Origin: Mycoplana azooxidifex
GTDB lineage: Bacteria > Pseudomonadota > Alphaproteobacteria > Rhizobiales > Rhizobiaceae
Direction: 5' to 3'
Length of the DNA: 46,336 nucleotides
Assembly (NCBI RefSeq): GCF_014196765.1
Contig: NZ_JACIEE010000004.1
Span: forward strand, 1 to 46,336
A model generated the notes under the pieces. It was not told where the DNA came from and made no database searches. It saw nothing but the letters and a program-made list of their open reading frames with translations. Positions 39,350 through 46,336 of this stretch are shown piece after piece (the first letter of the stretch is position 1; the number at the start of each line of letters is the position of its first letter). Both the position numbers and the translations under genes were made by a program.

Positions 39350-40153
39350 ATGTACAAGCCCGGCCCCCTCGCCCTCGTCCTCGCAGCCTTCGTGGCGATC
39401 TTCCTGCTGCTGCCGCTCTTCGCCGTGGTCCCCGTATCCTTCACGCCGGCCCGGTTCCTGACCATGCCGAGCGGCAACTGGTCGCTGCGCCACTACCAGG
39501 CGCTCGTCGACAACCCGGCCTGGCTGCAGGCCACCCTGCTGTCGGTCCGCATCGCCTCCCTGAGCGCTACGATCTCGACGGCGCTGGCGCTCGCCTTCAG
39601 CCTCGGCCTGTGGATGTATCGCCCCTGGATTGCGAGCATCCTGATCGGCTTCGTGCTGATGCCGATGGTGGCCCCACCGGTCGTCTCGGCGATCACGCTC
39701 TACTTCTTCCTGACCTCGCTCTCCCGCCTCAACGGCCTCGTCGGCTACGACACCACGCTCGGGGTGGCGCTGGCACATTCGGTGATGATCGTGCCCTTCG
39801 CGGTTGTCCTGATCATGGTGGCGCTGGCGCAGGTGGATCGCCGCATCGACCTCGCCGCCCGCGGATTCGGCGCCGGCGTCTTCCAGCGCATCTTCAAGGT
39901 GATCGTGCCCAACATCCGCTTCGGCCTGCTGACGGCCTTCTTCCTCGCCTTCGTGCTCTCGTGGGAGGAAATCGGCGTGACGCTGTTCATCACGTCGGTC
40001 AACGCCGTCACCCTGCCGCGCATGATGTGGATGGGCCTGCGCGACAACATCGACCCGGCGATCGCGGCAATCTCCGTGGTGCTGATCGTCGTCGTCATCG
40101 CCGTGATCCTCGGCAAGACGGCGATCACGGCGATGGCGGCCAAGAGGCAATAG
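39350..40153 (+). CDS. ABC transporter permease, second subunit (PotC-like)
   Basis: Inner-membrane permease of 267 residues with about six membrane segments. The coupling loop DLAARGFGAGVFQRIFKVIVPNIRFGL at about 166-192 contacts the ATPase. It follows the first permease after 13 nt and completes the importer. It is convergent with dctD, 15 nt apart. Confidence 0.93.
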   Translation: MYKPGPLALVLAAFVAIFLLLPLFAVVPVSFTPARFLTMPSGNWSLRHYQALVDNPAWLQATLLSVRIASLSATISTALALAFSLGLWMYRPWIASILIGFVLMPMVAPPVVSAITLYFFLTSLSRLNGLVGYDTTLGVALAHSVMIVPFAVVLIMVALAQVDRRIDLAARGFGAGVFQRIFKVIVPNIRFGLLTAFFLAFVLSWEEIGVTLFITSVNAVTLPRMMWMGLRDNIDPAIAAISVVLIVVVIAVILGKTAITAMAAKRQ

Positions 40154-40168
40154 GGCCGGCCCGGCCGC

Positions 40169-41518
40169 TCACCCCTTCTTGCCGGCGTAGTCGCTCCTGA
40201 CGATACCGTGGCGCTGCAGCTTGTCGTAGAAGGTCTTGCGCGGCACGCCGAGGGCGGCAAGCGACTGCTGCACGTCACCGCCATGCGATTTCAGCGTCTC
40301 CCGTATGATTTCCGCCTCGAAGCGCTCCAGCCTTTCCGGCAACGGCAGTGCTTCGGCGGCTGCTGCCTTCCCGGCGCCGGGCGCATCCTCCGGCTGCATG
40401 CCGAGCACGACGCGCTCGGCGAAATGCGACAGTTCGCGCACGTTTCCGGGCCACGCATGCTCGCGCAGGTGCCGGCTCACGGCGGCCGAAAGCTGCGGCA
40501 GGTCGCGGCCGAAGCGCCTGGCCGCCCGCTCGGCGAAATAGCCGAACAGCAGCGGCACGTCGTCCTGCCGGTCGCGCAGCGGCGGAATGGCGAGGCTGAC
40601 CACGTTGAGTCGGTAGTAGAGGTCCTCGCGAAAGTCCCTGCGCTGCGCGGGGTCGCCGAGATCGACCTTGGCGGCGGCTACCACGCGCAGGTCCACCGGC
40701 CGCACCTCGTTCGTGCCGAGCGGCGTCACCTCGCGCATCTCCAGCACCCGCAGCATCCTGACCTGGCTCTCCGGCGGCATGCTTTCGATCTCGTCGAGAA
40801 AGAGCGTACCGCCGCTCGAATGCTCGATGCGGCCGATGCGCTTCTTCTGCGCGCCGGTGAAAGCGCCGGGTTCGTGACCGAAGAGCTCACTCTCTATCAC
40901 CTGCTCGGGCAGCGCCCCACAGTTCAGCGCCACGAAATTGCCCTTGGCCCGCCGGCTCCAGCGGTGCAGCAGTGTCGCCACCACCTCCTTGCCAGTGCCG
41001 GTCTCGCCGGTGACGAGCACATCGACGTCGGTGTCGGCGATCTGCCGCAGCATGTCGCGCAGGCGCAGCATGGCACGCGACTGGCCGATCAGCGGAAGAT
41101 CGCCTTCCACGTCCCGCGCCGCGGCGCGCAGTCTGCGGTTCTCCATCACCAGCGACCGCTTCTCGGCCGCCCGCCGGACGGACTGGATCAGCCGGTCGGT
41201 GGCGAACGGCTTGGTGACGAAATCGTAGACCCCGTCCTGGATCGCCTTGACCGCCATCGCAATGTCGCCATGGCCCGTCACCAGCACCACCGGAATTTCC
41301 GCGTCGAGCCCCTGGATCTGTGCAAAAAGCTCCAGCCCGTCCATGCCGGGCATGCGGATGTCAGAGACGACGACGCCCGAAAAATCCTCATCCAGCGCTG
41401 CAATCGCCTCCCGGCCCGAGGTGAAGGTCGAGGTGTCGAAACCGGCGAGCTGCAGCGTCTGCGCCGTCGCCCGCAGCAGATCCCGGTCGTCGTCGACGAG
41501 ATGCACCGGGATCGTCAT
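40169..41518 (-). CDS. dctD: C4-dicarboxylate response regulator DctD (sigma-54 activator)
   Basis: Activates the sigma-54 promoter of dctA. It has 449 residues. The receiver domain is at 1-120 with the phosphoacceptor Asp 53 (VVSDIRMPG) and Lys 103. The AAA+ domain has Walker A GETGTGKE at 171-178 and the sigma-54 contact loop GAFTGA at 218-223. A Fis-type HTH ([23 protein letters not shown]) closes the protein. ATG 41518 overlaps the dctB stop codon in an ATGA arrangement. Its proposed binding sites are at 43391-43439. Confidence 0.96.
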   Translation of the reverse strand: MTIPVHLVDDDRDLLRATAQTLQLAGFDTSTFTSGREAIAALDEDFSGVVVSDIRMPGMDGLELFAQIQGLDAEIPVVLVTGHGDIAMAVKAIQDGVYDFVTKPFATDRLIQSVRRAAEKRSLVMENRRLRAAARDVEGDLPLIGQSRAMLRLRDMLRQIADTDVDVLVTGETGTGKEVVATLLHRWSRRAKGNFVALNCGALPEQVIESELFGHEPGAFTGAQKKRIGRIEHSSGGTLFLDEIESMPPESQVRMLRVLEMREVTPLGTNEVRPVDLRVVAAAKVDLGDPAQRRDFREDLYYRLNVVSLAIPPLRDRQDDVPLLFGYFAERAARRFGRDLPQLSAAVSRHLREHAWPGNVRELSHFAERVVLGMQPEDAPGAGKAAAAEALPLPERLERFEAEIIRETLKSHGGDVQQSLAALGVPRKTFYDKLQRHGIVRSDYAGKKG

Positions 41519-43380
41519 GGGCTTTCTCCCGCAGGCTTGAGATGGACGGTGAAGCAGGTGCCGTCCGGCCCGGTCCGGACCTCGATCCGGCCGCCATAAT
41601 CGGCCACGATGTCCTTGGAGATCACGAGCCCGAGGCCCAAGCCCTTCTCCTTCGACGAGTTGAAGGGCGAGAACAGCTCGTCCATCACCTCCGGCGCGAT
41701 GCCGGGGCCGTTGTCGGCAATCGACACCGCGACCACGTCGCCTTTCGCCTCGGTCGAGACCGTAACGATCGGGTCGGAGCGTTCCGCCACGGCCTCCAGC
41801 GCATTCTGGAAGAGATTGATGAACACCTGCTCGAGCCGCAGCCGGTTTCCGAGAACGAAGACACGGTGCGCGGAAGGATCGATGCGGAGCGCTTCCAGGC
41901 TGCCGGCAAAGCGGCTCCTCAGAAGCTCCACCGCACCCTCGATCGCCTCTCGCAGGTTCACCGGCTCGGCCCCGGCCCGGCCCTTTCGCGCCAGCGCCTT
42001 CAGGTCGTCGGTGATCGCGCCGATGCGCTCCGTCAGGCCGGCGATCTGGTCGAGGTTCTCCATCGCCGTGCCCGCCTGCTGTCGTGACAGGAAGACCTTG
42101 GCGTTGTCGGCATAGGCGCGGATGGTCGCGACCGGCTGGTTGATCTCATGCGCCACGCCAGCGGCCACCTGCCCCAGGATCGCCAGCCTGTTGGCCTGCA
42201 CCAGCTCCTGCTGCACCGTCTGCAGCCGCGTCTCGGTCGACCGGTGCTCGGCGATCTCCGCCTGCAGCCGGTCGCGTGCATGGCTGAGGTCGGCGGTCCG
42301 CTCCTCCACCCGCCGCTCCAGCGCGTACCGCGCCTCCTCCGCCGCCGCGATCTCGGCGAGCACCAGCTGGCGGCGGCGGAGCCAGAAGGCGGCGGTCGCT
42401 AGCAGCGGCGCCAGCGCCAGAAGCGCCATCATCCGCGCTTCCCGGACGGCGGCCGCCACGGATGGCTGCATCGGCACGAGATAGCCCAGGCGCCAGGGCG
42501 TCGATGCGGCCGGCACGAGGATCCTCAGGTAATCGGCACTACCGCCGCCGGGCATGGCCGCCGTGATGATCTCGCTGTTGGGACCGACCGTGCGCCGCTC
42601 GGCGATCGGCAGCGGAACGAGGGGGGCATCGCCGAACTGGAGGCTTTCGCGGATCGCCGCAAGGCTGTCAGACGGAAGCGCCCGCGTCGTCATGAACCGC
42701 CACGAGGGAATGCTGGAGATCAGCACGACGTCGTTGTCGTCCACGACGTAGACGGGGCGCCGGGCATCCGACCACTCGCGCTCCAGCCCGTCGAATTCCA
42801 TCTTGACCACGACGACGCCCTGCGGGGCCGATGCGTCGCCGACCCGGTGGGAAATGTAGAGCCCGGGCCGCCTGCTGACAGTGCCGAGCGCGAAATGCTC
42901 CGCCTTCCCTTCCGCCATCCCGCGGGTGAAATAGGACCGGAAGGCGTAGTTGTTGCCGACGAAACTGTCCGGTTCCTGCCAGTTGCTGGAGGCGATCGCC
43001 AGCCCGCTGGCATCGGTCACGTAGATGACCGAGGCGCTGCTGGCCTGGACGAGCTGTTCCAGCTTGCGGTTGAGACGGTCCCGGTTCCCGGGCGTCGGCT
43101 GCGACAGCGCGTCCTGCACGTCGCGGTCCAGCGAAAGCAGCAACGGCACCGCCCGCGGCCGCTCCAGCACGGCCCGCAGAAGAGCGACCTTGATGTTGGC
43201 ATCGGTCCGGCCCTGCCCTTCCAGGGCGGACAGCGCGCTGGAGCGCCCATAGATGCCGGCAGCGACCAGAGCGGCCGCGACGAGCAGGGCCGCTATCCCG
43301 GCGAATGTCGCCCAGGCGAGGCGGGGCCGGCTGCCGACCAGCGAATTGGTCATGAGTGTCGCAGGCGCAAACCTATGCAT
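41515..43380 (-). CDS. dctB: C4-dicarboxylate sensor histidine kinase DctB
   Basis: Inner-membrane sensor that phosphorylates DctD when C4-dicarboxylates are present. It has 621 residues with ATG 43380, the length reported for rhizobial DctB; ATG 43353 is an alternative. Two membrane segments (about 22-43 and 316-334) enclose a periplasmic double-PAS-like sensor (about 45-310), with [15 protein letters not shown] and NNYAFRSYF as typical pieces. A coiled coil (about 345-400) links to the kinase core, where His 411 ([21 protein letters not shown]) is phosphorylated; DNGPGI and [13 protein letters not shown] form the ATP lid. It is divergent from dctA and overlaps dctD by 4 bases. Confidence 0.95.
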   Translation of the reverse strand: MHRFAPATLMTNSLVGSRPRLAWATFAGIAALLVAAALVAAGIYGRSSALSALEGQGRTDANIKVALLRAVLERPRAVPLLLSLDRDVQDALSQPTPGNRDRLNRKLEQLVQASSASVIYVTDASGLAIASSNWQEPDSFVGNNYAFRSYFTRGMAEGKAEHFALGTVSRRPGLYISHRVGDASAPQGVVVVKMEFDGLEREWSDARRPVYVVDDNDVVLISSIPSWRFMTTRALPSDSLAAIRESLQFGDAPLVPLPIAERRTVGPNSEIITAAMPGGGSADYLRILVPAASTPWRLGYLVPMQPSVAAAVREARMMALLALAPLLATAAFWLRRRQLVLAEIAAAEEARYALERRVEERTADLSHARDRLQAEIAEHRSTETRLQTVQQELVQANRLAILGQVAAGVAHEINQPVATIRAYADNAKVFLSRQQAGTAMENLDQIAGLTERIGAITDDLKALARKGRAGAEPVNLREAIEGAVELLRSRFAGSLEALRIDPSAHRVFVLGNRLRLEQVFINLFQNALEAVAERSDPIVTVSTEAKGDVVAVSIADNGPGIAPEVMDELFSPFNSSKEKGLGLGLVISKDIVADYGGRIEVRTGPDGTCFTVHLKPAGESP

Positions 43381-43390
43381 GATCCAATAT

Positions 43391-43406
43391 GTGCATGAAA
43401 TCACAC
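43391..43406. promoter_or_regulatory. Predicted DctD binding site, distal
   Basis: GTGCATGAAATCACAC, an imperfect dyad closely related to the proximal site. Its centre is about 142 bases before the expected dctA start. It lies 11 bases from the dctB ATG, so binding could also affect dctB. Confidence 0.65.
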
Positions 43407-43423
43407 GGACGGCAAGAACGGAC

Positions 43424-43439
43424 GTGCGGAATATCGCAC
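43424..43439. promoter_or_regulatory. Predicted DctD binding site, proximal
   Basis: GTGCGGAATATCGCAC, with outer arms GTGCG/CGCAC forming a perfect dyad. It matches the distal site at 11 of 16 positions and starts 33 bases from it, three helical turns. Rhizobial dctA promoters are known to have tandem DctD sites. Confidence 0.75.
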
Positions 43440-43514
43440 ATATTGACGTTGCTGGATTTTCCGCCTCTCCACGAAATCGCATGATTTCAATTCGTTAGAT
43501 CGACCACGAGCAAC

Positions 43515-43530
43515 TGGCACGACGCTTGCT
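43515..43530 (+). promoter_or_regulatory. Sigma-54 (RpoN) promoter of dctA
   Basis: TGGCACG-ACGC-TTGCT matches the consensus TGGCACG-N4-TTGCW exactly, with GG at -24 and GC at -12. The start site is expected near 43541, giving a 58-nt leader before dctA. Confidence 0.93.
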
Positions 43531-43598
43531 GAACCATTCCCCGACGTAACTGTTCGCCCCGGGAGGCCGATTGCGGTTGGGGCACAACGGAGGATCAC

Positions 43599-44933
43599 AT
43601 GCAGATTTCGACTGACGGCGCGATCAAGCGCGAAACCCTGCCCTTCTACCGGCACCTCTATTTCCAGGTTCTGGTGGCGATTGCCGCCGGCATCCTGCTC
43701 GGCCACTATTCTCCCGAGCTCGGCGCCTCGCTGAAGCCGCTCGGCGATGCCTTCATCCGCCTCGTCAAGATGATCATCGCACCTGTGATATTCCTGACCG
43801 TGGCCACAGGCATTGCCGGCATGTCCGACCTGAAGAAGGTCGGCCGCGTCGCCGGCAAGGCGATGATCTACTTCCTGACCTTCTCGACGCTGGCCCTGGC
43901 AGTCGGCATGCTGGTCGCCAACGTCGTCCAGCCGGGCGCCGGCATGCACATCGATCCGGCCTCGCTCGATGCGAGCGCGGTTTCCACCTACGCGACCAAG
44001 GCGCATGAGAGCACCATCACCGGCTTCCTGATGAACATCATCCCGCAGACGATCGTCGGCGCCTTTGCCGAGGGCGACATCCTGCAGGTGCTGTTCTTCT
44101 CCGTGCTGTTCGGCATTGCGCTCGGCATGGTCGGCGAAAAGGGCAAGCCGGTCACCGATTTCCTGAACGCGCTGACCGCGCCGATCTTCCGCCTCGTCGC
44201 CATCCTGATGAAGGCAGCCCCGATCGGTGCCTTCGGCGCCATGGCGTTCACCATCGGCAAGTACGGCATCGGTTCGATCGCCAACCTCGCCTTCCTGATC
44301 GCCACCTTCTACGCCACCTCGCTGCTGTTCGTGTTCGTCGTGCTCGGCGCCGTCGCCCGCTACAACGGCTTTTCGATCGTGGCGCTGATCCGCTACATCA
44401 AGGAGGAGCTGCTGCTCGTGCTCGGCACCTCCTCGTCCGAGGCCGCCCTGCCGGGCCTGATGCAGAAGATGGAAGCCGCCGGCTGCAAGCGCTCGGTCGT
44501 CGGCCTCGTCATTCCGACCGGCTATTCCTTCAATCTCGACGGCACCAACATCTACATGACGTTGGCGGCGCTCTTCATCGCGCAGGCCGTCGACATCCAG
44601 CTCTCCTACGCCGACCAGATCCTGCTGCTTCTGGTCGCCATGCTGAGTTCCAAGGGCGCCGCGGGCATCACCGGCGCGGGCTTCATCACGCTTGCGGCAA
44701 CACTCTCCGTCGTCCCCTCCGTCCCGGTCGCCGGCATGGCACTGATCCTCGGCATCGACCGCTTCATGTCGGAATGCCGTGCGCTGACGAACTTCGTCGG
44801 AAACGCCGTCGCCACCATCGTCGTGGCCCGCTGGGAAAACGAGCTCGACGTCGAAAAGCTCAACAGCGCCATGGGCGGACGCAGGAGCAACGGCCAGCTG
44901 CAGCCCGCCGGCGCGCTCCAGCCCGCAGAGTAA
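43599..44933 (+). CDS. dctA: C4-dicarboxylate transporter DctA
   Basis: Proton/sodium symporter for succinate, fumarate and malate in the inner membrane, essential for feeding nitrogen-fixing bacteroids in rhizobia. It has 444 residues, the usual length. DAACS-family signatures are present: the Ser-rich hairpin [18 protein letters not shown], the [13 protein letters not shown] motif and the late [26 protein letters not shown] lies 5 nt before ATG 43599. It is driven by a consensus sigma-54 promoter and two DctD-like sites, divergent from dctBD. Confidence 0.97.
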   Translation: MQISTDGAIKRETLPFYRHLYFQVLVAIAAGILLGHYSPELGASLKPLGDAFIRLVKMIIAPVIFLTVATGIAGMSDLKKVGRVAGKAMIYFLTFSTLALAVGMLVANVVQPGAGMHIDPASLDASAVSTYATKAHESTITGFLMNIIPQTIVGAFAEGDILQVLFFSVLFGIALGMVGEKGKPVTDFLNALTAPIFRLVAILMKAAPIGAFGAMAFTIGKYGIGSIANLAFLIATFYATSLLFVFVVLGAVARYNGFSIVALIRYIKEELLLVLGTSSSEAALPGLMQKMEAAGCKRSVVGLVIPTGYSFNLDGTNIYMTLAALFIAQAVDIQLSYADQILLLLVAMLSSKGAAGITGAGFITLAATLSVVPSVPVAGMALILGIDRFMSECRALTNFVGNAVATIVVARWENELDVEKLNSAMGGRRSNGQLQPAGALQPAE

Positions 44934-44948
44934 TTCCTCCCAAGGGAA

Positions 44949-44962
44949 GAGACCGCGGTCTC
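44949..44962. repeat. 14-bp perfect palindrome after dctA
   Basis: GAGACCGCGGTCTC is self-complementary over all 14 bases and starts 15 bases after the dctA stop codon, just before the terminator hairpin. Confidence 0.6.
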
Positions 44963-44965
44963 CGT

Positions 44966-44998
44966 GAATGGCTCGCCGCAACCCGCGGCGGGCCATTC
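44966..44998 (+). terminator. Terminator of dctA
   Basis: A 14-position stem (44966-44979 with 44985-44998) containing one T-G wobble, a 5-nt loop and a short GTCGTTTC tail. It lies 32 bases after the dctA stop codon. Confidence 0.7.
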
Positions 44999-45423
44999 GT
45001 CGTTTCGGCGCCGTCGCAAAGTCCGCACCGGCTCACCTGTCTCGACGCATGCACCCGGGCATCATGGGGCTAGCGAATAGGACGCAACGCAAGGGTGCGT
45101 GACGGCTGACCAAAGCCGCCATCTACGGCCTTTGCCATAGCCCATCACCTCCCCTCCCACCGCCGATCTACCTCATGGGTGGGTCATCCCACCCACTTCA
45201 TAGGCGGTGGCAAGGGAGGGGCCATTTCGCCCATTGGCTGTGTTCGTTTCCGGACAGTCCCTGCGTATAACCCTAGGTGGAGAAAGAATTTCCGGCATCC
45301 CGCACAGTCGCCGCGACAGGCGCGGCGCCATCCGCAAGGCGGGACGACAGCACACACAGGGCCCGGTCGACCGACCGCGCCGTCCCGATCAATCCGCCCC
45401 GCCCCTTGAGGAGAAGTCGCACC
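44999..45423. other. Long non-coding leader region of the repeat-protein gene
   Basis: No supported gene. The region contains nested inverted repeats at 45151-45221 and a smaller hairpin at 45111-45135 (CAAAG/CTTTG with CCG/CGG). A TATAAC box occurs near 45264 without a good -35. Several short frames cross the region but none looks like protein. It probably holds the promoter and a structured leader of the downstream gene. Confidence 0.55.
45151..45221 (+). repeat. Nested inverted repeats, possible structured RNA
   Basis: Three stems share one centre: CCCCTCCC (45151-45158) with GGGAGGGG (45214-45221), ACCGCC (45159-45164) with GGCGGT (45203-45208), and TGGGTGGG (45176-45183) with CCCACCCA (45188-45195). 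Together they give 22 perfect pairs in 71 bases. No T run follows. Confidence 0.65.
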
Positions 45424-46336
45424 ATGGCCACACCGGAGTCACTTACTTTCGAAGGCATTCCGCTAACGGGCGACGATGATGGCGACGATACCGCGAGCTT
45501 GGGCGGCAGCGAGCGGGCGATCGGAAACTGGACGATCAGACTGCTGGACGAGGACGGCAATGTCGGCTCGTCCCACACCGAGTTTCTCGACGTCATCAGC
45601 GACACGGAAGAATCCGTCCTCGTGAATTCGAGCGACTACGGCCTGCGTGTGCTCGGCACCCTGGGGACGATCGCTGCAGCGGAGTTTGCCGCGACCGATG
45701 GCGAGAAGTTCTGGCTCAAGAGCTTCCAGATCGACAACTACGGCATGGGAGAAGCCGAGAACGATGTCTTCTCCGACACCGTCCGCGTGGTCGGTTATGC
45801 CGACGGGGTGGAGGTTGGCCACCAGGACTTCACGGTCACGGACTTCGTCGACACGACGGTAACGCTGCAGGGCAAATTCTGGCAGTCGATCGACACGTTT
45901 CGCATCGTCCAGCCGAACGGCGCGCCCGATATCGCCTTCGTCATCGACGATATCGTCGTGGCGGGCGTCCCCGTCCCGCCGACGCTCACGGGCGACCTGA
46001 CGGCGACGGTGAAGGAAGGCGGCAGCTACAGGATCACCACCGCCGACCTCAACTTCTCCGACCCCGACGACGACGCCTCCGGCGTGCGCTTCACCATCTC
46101 CGACGCCTCGAACGGCAAGGTCCATGTCGACGGCAAGGCCGCGACCAGCTTCACCGGCGCCGAACTCGCCGCTGGCAAGGTCACCTTCGTCCACTCGGGC
46201 TCAGAAACGACCAAGGCCTCCTTCAAGGTCGTAGTCGAGGATGGCAACGAGGACGGCTCGACGCCGGTCGGCAAGATCTTCAACCTCGGCGTCACCCCGG
46301 TCAACGACGCGCCGAAGCTCACCGGCGACCTCAAGG
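45424..46336 (+). CDS. Large repeat protein with cadherin/CSPG-like domains (partial, runs off the window)
   Basis: The frame is open from ATG 45424 to the last base, giving 304 codons with no stop, so the gene continues beyond the window. GAGGAG lies 10 nt upstream. There is no classical signal peptide, which fits type I secretion through a C-terminal signal. Residues 1-180 form an acidic beta-rich region without a named family. From about 185 a CSPG/cadherin-like repeat begins PPTLTGDLTATVKEGGSYRITTADLNFSD, contains DPDDDASGV and VTFVHSGSE, and closes VTPVNDAP. A second copy starts with KLTGDLK at the window edge. Acidic DxDxD-like clusters suggest calcium binding. The likely role is a surface adhesin or matrix protein. 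Confidence 0.85.
   Translation, partial: MATPESLTFEGIPLTGDDDGDDTASLGGSERAIGNWTIRLLDEDGNVGSSHTEFLDVISDTEESVLVNSSDYGLRVLGTLGTIAAAEFAATDGEKFWLKSFQIDNYGMGEAENDVFSDTVRVVGYADGVEVGHQDFTVTDFVDTTVTLQGKFWQSIDTFRIVQPNGAPDIAFVIDDIVVAGVPVPPTLTGDLTATVKEGGSYRITTADLNFSDPDDDASGVRFTISDASNGKVHVDGKAATSFTGAELAAGKVTFVHSGSETTKASFKVVVEDGNEDGSTPVGKIFNLGVTPVNDAPKLTGDLK

Noticed and set aside
40153-40162. GGGCCGGCCC palindrome between the second permease and dctD
   Set aside because: Ten bases in very GC-rich DNA, no loop and no T run; not distinguishable from chance.
43401-44996. 531-codon minus-strand ORF opposite dctA
   Set aside because: Same kind of antisense artefact; it also crosses the dctA promoter and terminator.
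45179-45479. Short plus-strand ORFs in the leader of the repeat-protein gene
   Set aside because: They cross the nested inverted repeats and overlap the start of the main ORF in another frame; no family features.

Overview
The window is high-GC DNA from an alphaproteobacterium of the order Hyphomicrobiales, most likely family Rhizobiaceae. The evidence is the rhizobial set of conserved chromosomal genes (clpB, a DUF4167 protein, prmC-prfA, ptsP, lysC, ubiG, grxC-comF, argJ-ppiC-secA) and a complete C4-dicarboxylate module (dctA with divergent dctBD). No rRNA, tRNA, CRISPR array, prophage or complete insertion sequence was seen.

Layout. 1-6.6 kb: a membrane-anchored M23 endopeptidase, convergent with clpB (candidate sigma-32 promoter), then a PACE-family exporter and the DUF4167 protein with a poly-Asn tract. 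7-12.7 kb, minus strand: prfA-prmC (release factor 1 and its methylase), ptsP (nitrogen PTS enzyme I) and lysC (aspartokinase). 12.8-14.6 kb: a small accessory patch with a DUF1127 protein divergent from a LysR regulator across a 15-bp palindrome, plus an NTF2-like protein. 14.7-18.9 kb: ubiG, a compact minus-strand operon (comF, grxC, nitrilase-family amidase, DUF1178) and an NDUFAF5-like methyltransferase. 18.9-23.1 kb, minus strand: a 55-residue Flp-type pilin, a small membrane protein, then mutT, a GNAT acetyltransferase, argJ and a periplasmic parvulin. 23.2-29 kb: secA, followed by a Wzx-like flippase and a CelD-type acetyltransferase.

29-40 kb is accessory metabolism: an acyl-CoA/AMP ligase, a BON protein, a class III adenylate cyclase, and then a catabolic island. 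The island has a guanidino-modifying hydrolase and an M20 amidohydrolase with an unusual metal-site motif, divergent from a LysR regulator that is followed by a polyamine-type ABC transporter (ATPase, binding protein, two permeases). The likely logic is that the transporter imports an amino-acid-like or guanidino compound, the M20 enzyme opens an amide bond, and the Cys hydrolase acts on a guanidinium group. The true substrate is not known from sequence.

40-45 kb is the dct system: DctB senses C4-dicarboxylates, DctD activates the sigma-54 promoter of dctA, and two 16-bp DctD-like sites sit 33 bp apart upstream of a near-consensus -24/-12 promoter. The right end (45.4 kb onward) holds the start of a large repeat protein with cadherin/CSPG-like domains that runs off the window. 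It lies behind a roughly 490-bp non-coding region with nested inverted repeats.
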